From NCBI RefSeq assembly GCF_000144695.1, contig NC_014378.1, forward strand, positions 842,781 to 906,780: a stretch of 64,000 nucleotides of DNA. The letters run 5' to 3'. The notes below the pieces were generated by a model, which saw only the letters and a program-made list of their open reading frames with translations, did not search any database and had not been told where the DNA came from. Shown here one piece after another: positions 62,019 to 64,000 of this stretch. Origin of the DNA: Acetohalobium arabaticum DSM 5501. Its GTDB lineage: Bacteria > Bacillota > Halanaerobiia > Halobacteroidales > Acetohalobiaceae. Position 1 is the first letter of the stretch. The number at the start of each line of letters is the position of its first letter. The position numbers and the translations under genes are program-made.

Positions 62019-63080
62019 ATGAATTTAGCTGTAATAGCTATTACAGATAATGGAATCAAAACAGCTTTTAGAATAGCAGAAGAGATGGAAGCCGGACTTG
62101 ATATTTATTTACCTGATAAGTTCAAGGAAAGTACAGAAACAGAGCAGGTGAATTTCTATACCGGTAGACTGAAAGAATTGGTCAGTAGAATTTTTACTGA
62201 ATATGATGGATTAATCTTTGTTATGGCTTTGGGAATTGTAATTAGAGTAACGGCTGATTTTTTAACCGATAAACGTCGGGATCCGGCAGTAGTTACAGTT
62301 GATGAGACAGAAGAGTTTGTAATCAGTACTCTCTCCGGCCATCTAGGAGGAGCTAATGAGCTGACTGTTCAGCTGGCTAGCTCTCTTGGAGCAGCACCGG
62401 TGATTACCACGGCTACCGACCGGCAGGGTAAACTGGCTATTGATATGCTGGCTAAAGAGTTGGATTGTAGAATAGATCCTTTTTCTAATTTGAAGCATAT
62501 CAATGCAGCTATTGTAAATGATAAGGAGATTAATATCTTTACTGATTATGAACTGGATCTAGGTTCGGATAAGAATCTTAATTTTTATTCGCTGAATGAG
62601 TTAGACCAAGTGAATTCGGCTCCGACGGTTGTTATCTCTAATCAGCCGGTAAAACTGCCGGAGAATCTGGCTCAGAAGCCTTATCTTTATTTACGGCCGA
62701 GAAATTTAACTGTTGGTATCGGCTGTCGGCGCGGTGTCAGTAAAGAAAGGATTGCTGCAGCAGTAGATAAGGCTTTAGCAGAAATAGATAGTGATTTAAA
62801 CCAGGTTAAATCACTGGCAACTATTGATCTGAAGTCTGATGAAGCAGGTTTAGTTGAATATGCAGAAGATAAAGATTTAGAGTTGAAGATTATTTCCCGT
62901 GATAAAATTAAAAATGCAGATCTGGAGTTTACTACTTCAGAATTTGTAAAACAGACGATAGGAGTTGGTGGAGTATGCGAACCAGCAGCATTATTGAGTG
63001 GCAAGAAGATGGAATTACTCTTAAAGAAGACGAAACTGGACGGAGTGACAGTAGCAGTAGCCGAGGAGAGGTTTATGTAG
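62019..63080 (+). CDS. cbiG: Cobalt-precorrin-5A hydrolase CbiG
   Basis: 353 residues. N-terminal domain LAVIAITDNGIKTAFRIAE, middle GLIFVMALGIVIRV ... STLSGHLGGANELTV near 105 and C-terminal LTVGIGCRRGVSKERI near 225. Opens the delta-lactone and releases acetaldehyde. Its 3' end overlaps cbiH by 106 bases. Confidence 0.94.
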   Translation: MNLAVIAITDNGIKTAFRIAEEMEAGLDIYLPDKFKESTETEQVNFYTGRLKELVSRIFTEYDGLIFVMALGIVIRVTADFLTDKRRDPAVVTVDETEEFVISTLSGHLGGANELTVQLASSLGAAPVITTATDRQGKLAIDMLAKELDCRIDPFSNLKHINAAIVNDKEINIFTDYELDLGSDKNLNFYSLNELDQVNSAPTVVISNQPVKLPENLAQKPYLYLRPRNLTVGIGCRRGVSKERIAAAVDKALAEIDSDLNQVKSLATIDLKSDEAGLVEYAEDKDLELKIISRDKIKNADLEFTTSEFVKQTIGVGGVCEPAALLSGKKMELLLKKTKLDGVTVAVAEERFM

Positions 63081-63796
63081 TAGGCATCGGTCCTGGAGAT
63101 TTAGAACATTTAAGCATTAAAGCCTTCCAGATTATTAAGGATGTAGATGTGGTAGCCGGATATAATACCTATATTGACCTTGTAGATGAATTAATCAGTA
63201 AGGAGCAAGAAGTTATTTCAACCGGCATGACTAAAGAAATAGATAGAGTGGAGATGGCTTTAGAAGCAGCCCAGAAAGGCAATCGGGTAGCAATAGTCAG
63301 CAGCGGTGATGCCGGAGTCTATGGTATGGCCGGCCTAGTATTGGAGACAGTAGATAAGAAGGATCTGGAGCTAGAAGTTGAGATAATACCGGGGATTACT
63401 GCTGCTAATGCTGCAGCTTCAACTTTGGGAGCGCCATTGATGCATGATTATGCAGTAATTAGCCTCAGTGATCTCTTAACTCCTTGGAAAGTGATTGTAG
63501 ACCGGCTTAAGCGAGCAGCCGGTGGAGATTTTGTAGTTGTGCTCTATAATCCGAAGAGTAAACAGCGCCAGCAGCAGATAGTAAAAGCCAGAGAGATATT
63601 CTTACAGCATAAAGAACCAGCAACCCCGGTAGGAATTGTAAGAAGTGCTAAACGCGGCAGCGAAGAGATGGTGATTACTGATCTGGAGAATATGCTGGAC
63701 GAAGAGATAGGCATGGTTACTACGGTGATTATCGGTAATTCAGAGACATTCAGTTTTGCTGACTCTATGGTGACCCCCAGAGGATATGAAGTATGA
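62975..63796 (+). CDS. cbiH: Cobalt-precorrin-3B C17-methyltransferase CbiH
   Basis: 273 residues. The methylase core begins VYVVGIGPGDLEHLSIKA near residue 33, followed by VAGYNTYIDLV, AIVSSGDAGVYGMAGL and IIPGITAANAAAS. The only in-frame start is ATG 62975, giving about 30 extra residues (Ser/Asp-rich) and a 106-base overlap with cbiG. Confidence 0.9.
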   Translation: MRTSSIIEWQEDGITLKEDETGRSDSSSSRGEVYVVGIGPGDLEHLSIKAFQIIKDVDVVAGYNTYIDLVDELISKEQEVISTGMTKEIDRVEMALEAAQKGNRVAIVSSGDAGVYGMAGLVLETVDKKDLELEVEIIPGITAANAAASTLGAPLMHDYAVISLSDLLTPWKVIVDRLKRAAGGDFVVVLYNPKSKQRQQQIVKAREIFLQHKEPATPVGIVRSAKRGSEEMVITDLENMLDEEIGMVTTVIIGNSETFSFADSMVTPRGYEV

Positions 63797-64000
63797 TCTA
63801 TCTGATAGGAGGAACTAAAGACAGCCGTCAATTAACTAAGAAGCTGCTTGAGGCTGGTTATGAAGTAGTAGTTTCAGTAGCAACAGAGTATGGTGAAAAG
63901 CTGGTAAATGAGATTGAGGGAGTAGAAGTAATTGCTGATAGATTAGATCAGAGCGGGATGGAAGAAGTAATTGAAGAGTATAATGTGGACCGAGTAATTG
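63793..64000 (+). CDS. cbiJ: Cobalt-precorrin-6A reductase CbiJ, 5' part
   Basis: Begins ATG 63793 overlapping the cbiH stop by 4 bases and runs off the window. The first residues MIYLIGGTKDSRQLTKKLLE and VVVSVATEYGEKLV match CbiJ/CobK. Reduces cobalt-precorrin-6A. Confidence 0.88.
   Translation, partial: MIYLIGGTKDSRQLTKKLLEAGYEVVVSVATEYGEKLVNEIEGVEVIADRLDQSGMEEVIEEYNVDRVI

Overview
The window looks like a chromosome segment of a low-GC, anaerobic, diderm Firmicute, most likely of the order Halanaerobiales (family inferred from gene content, not proven). TonB/ExbB/ExbD, a TonB-dependent receptor and a porin-like barrel imply an outer membrane. Clostridial-type promoters, AGGAGG ribosome binding sites, frequent TTG/GTG starts and the genes themselves imply Firmicutes.

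Region 1 (1-22.6 kb) is a cobalt and corrinoid acquisition island. It begins with the 3' part of a TonB-dependent receptor, tonB-exbB-exbD and a short CbiX cobaltochelatase. A cobalamin riboswitch then leads into a cobalt ECF transporter operon (DUF4198 protein, CbiM, CbiL-like, CbiQ, CbiO). A second, orphan riboswitch is followed by four hairpin terminators and no gene. Next comes a FepB/BtuF-type lipoprotein, a permease and an ATPase, linked to a TrmO-FmdE fusion and a flavin reductase, then two more paralogous lipoproteins. A truncated, frameshifted porin gene is fused to a leftover riboswitch expression platform, ahead of a second DUF4198-CbiM-CbiL-CbiQ set that lacks CbiO. A third riboswitch and a separate CbiQ-CbiO pair close the island. 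A direct-repeat promoter element recurs at four places here.

Region 2 (22.7-28.5 kb) holds ordinary metabolism: a DUF3311-type protein with a sodium/solute symporter, an M20 amidohydrolase, glycerate kinase, a PflX-like radical SAM protein and a DedA protein. Region 3 (28.6-39.1 kb) is accessory. It has tRNA-Pro(GGG) with integrase and phage-like remnants, an IS200/IS605 element with a fossil tnpA and an intact tnpB, glycerol dehydrogenase, a block of about 740 bases of nested inverted repeats, a nitroreductase, small proteins, an L,D-transpeptidase, a broken tnpB, a two-repeat CRISPR-like relic and a broken integrase.

Region 4 (39.2-50.6 kb) is a complete type I-D CRISPR-Cas locus: WYL regulator, cas10d, csc2, csc1, cas3, cas4, cas1, cas2, cas6 and an array of eight 37-base repeats. 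A decayed 4Fe-4S protein gene follows. Region 5 (51.4-57.2 kb) carries a PH-domain protein, an AEC transporter, a GH13 amylase and MalQ. Region 6 (57.2 kb to the end) is a fourth cobalamin riboswitch driving the anaerobic corrin ring operon cbiC-D-E-T-L-F-G-H-J, cut by the window edge.

Taken together, cobalt import, cobalt insertion and corrin synthesis are encoded in the same neighbourhood, and most of these units sit behind B12-sensing leaders.
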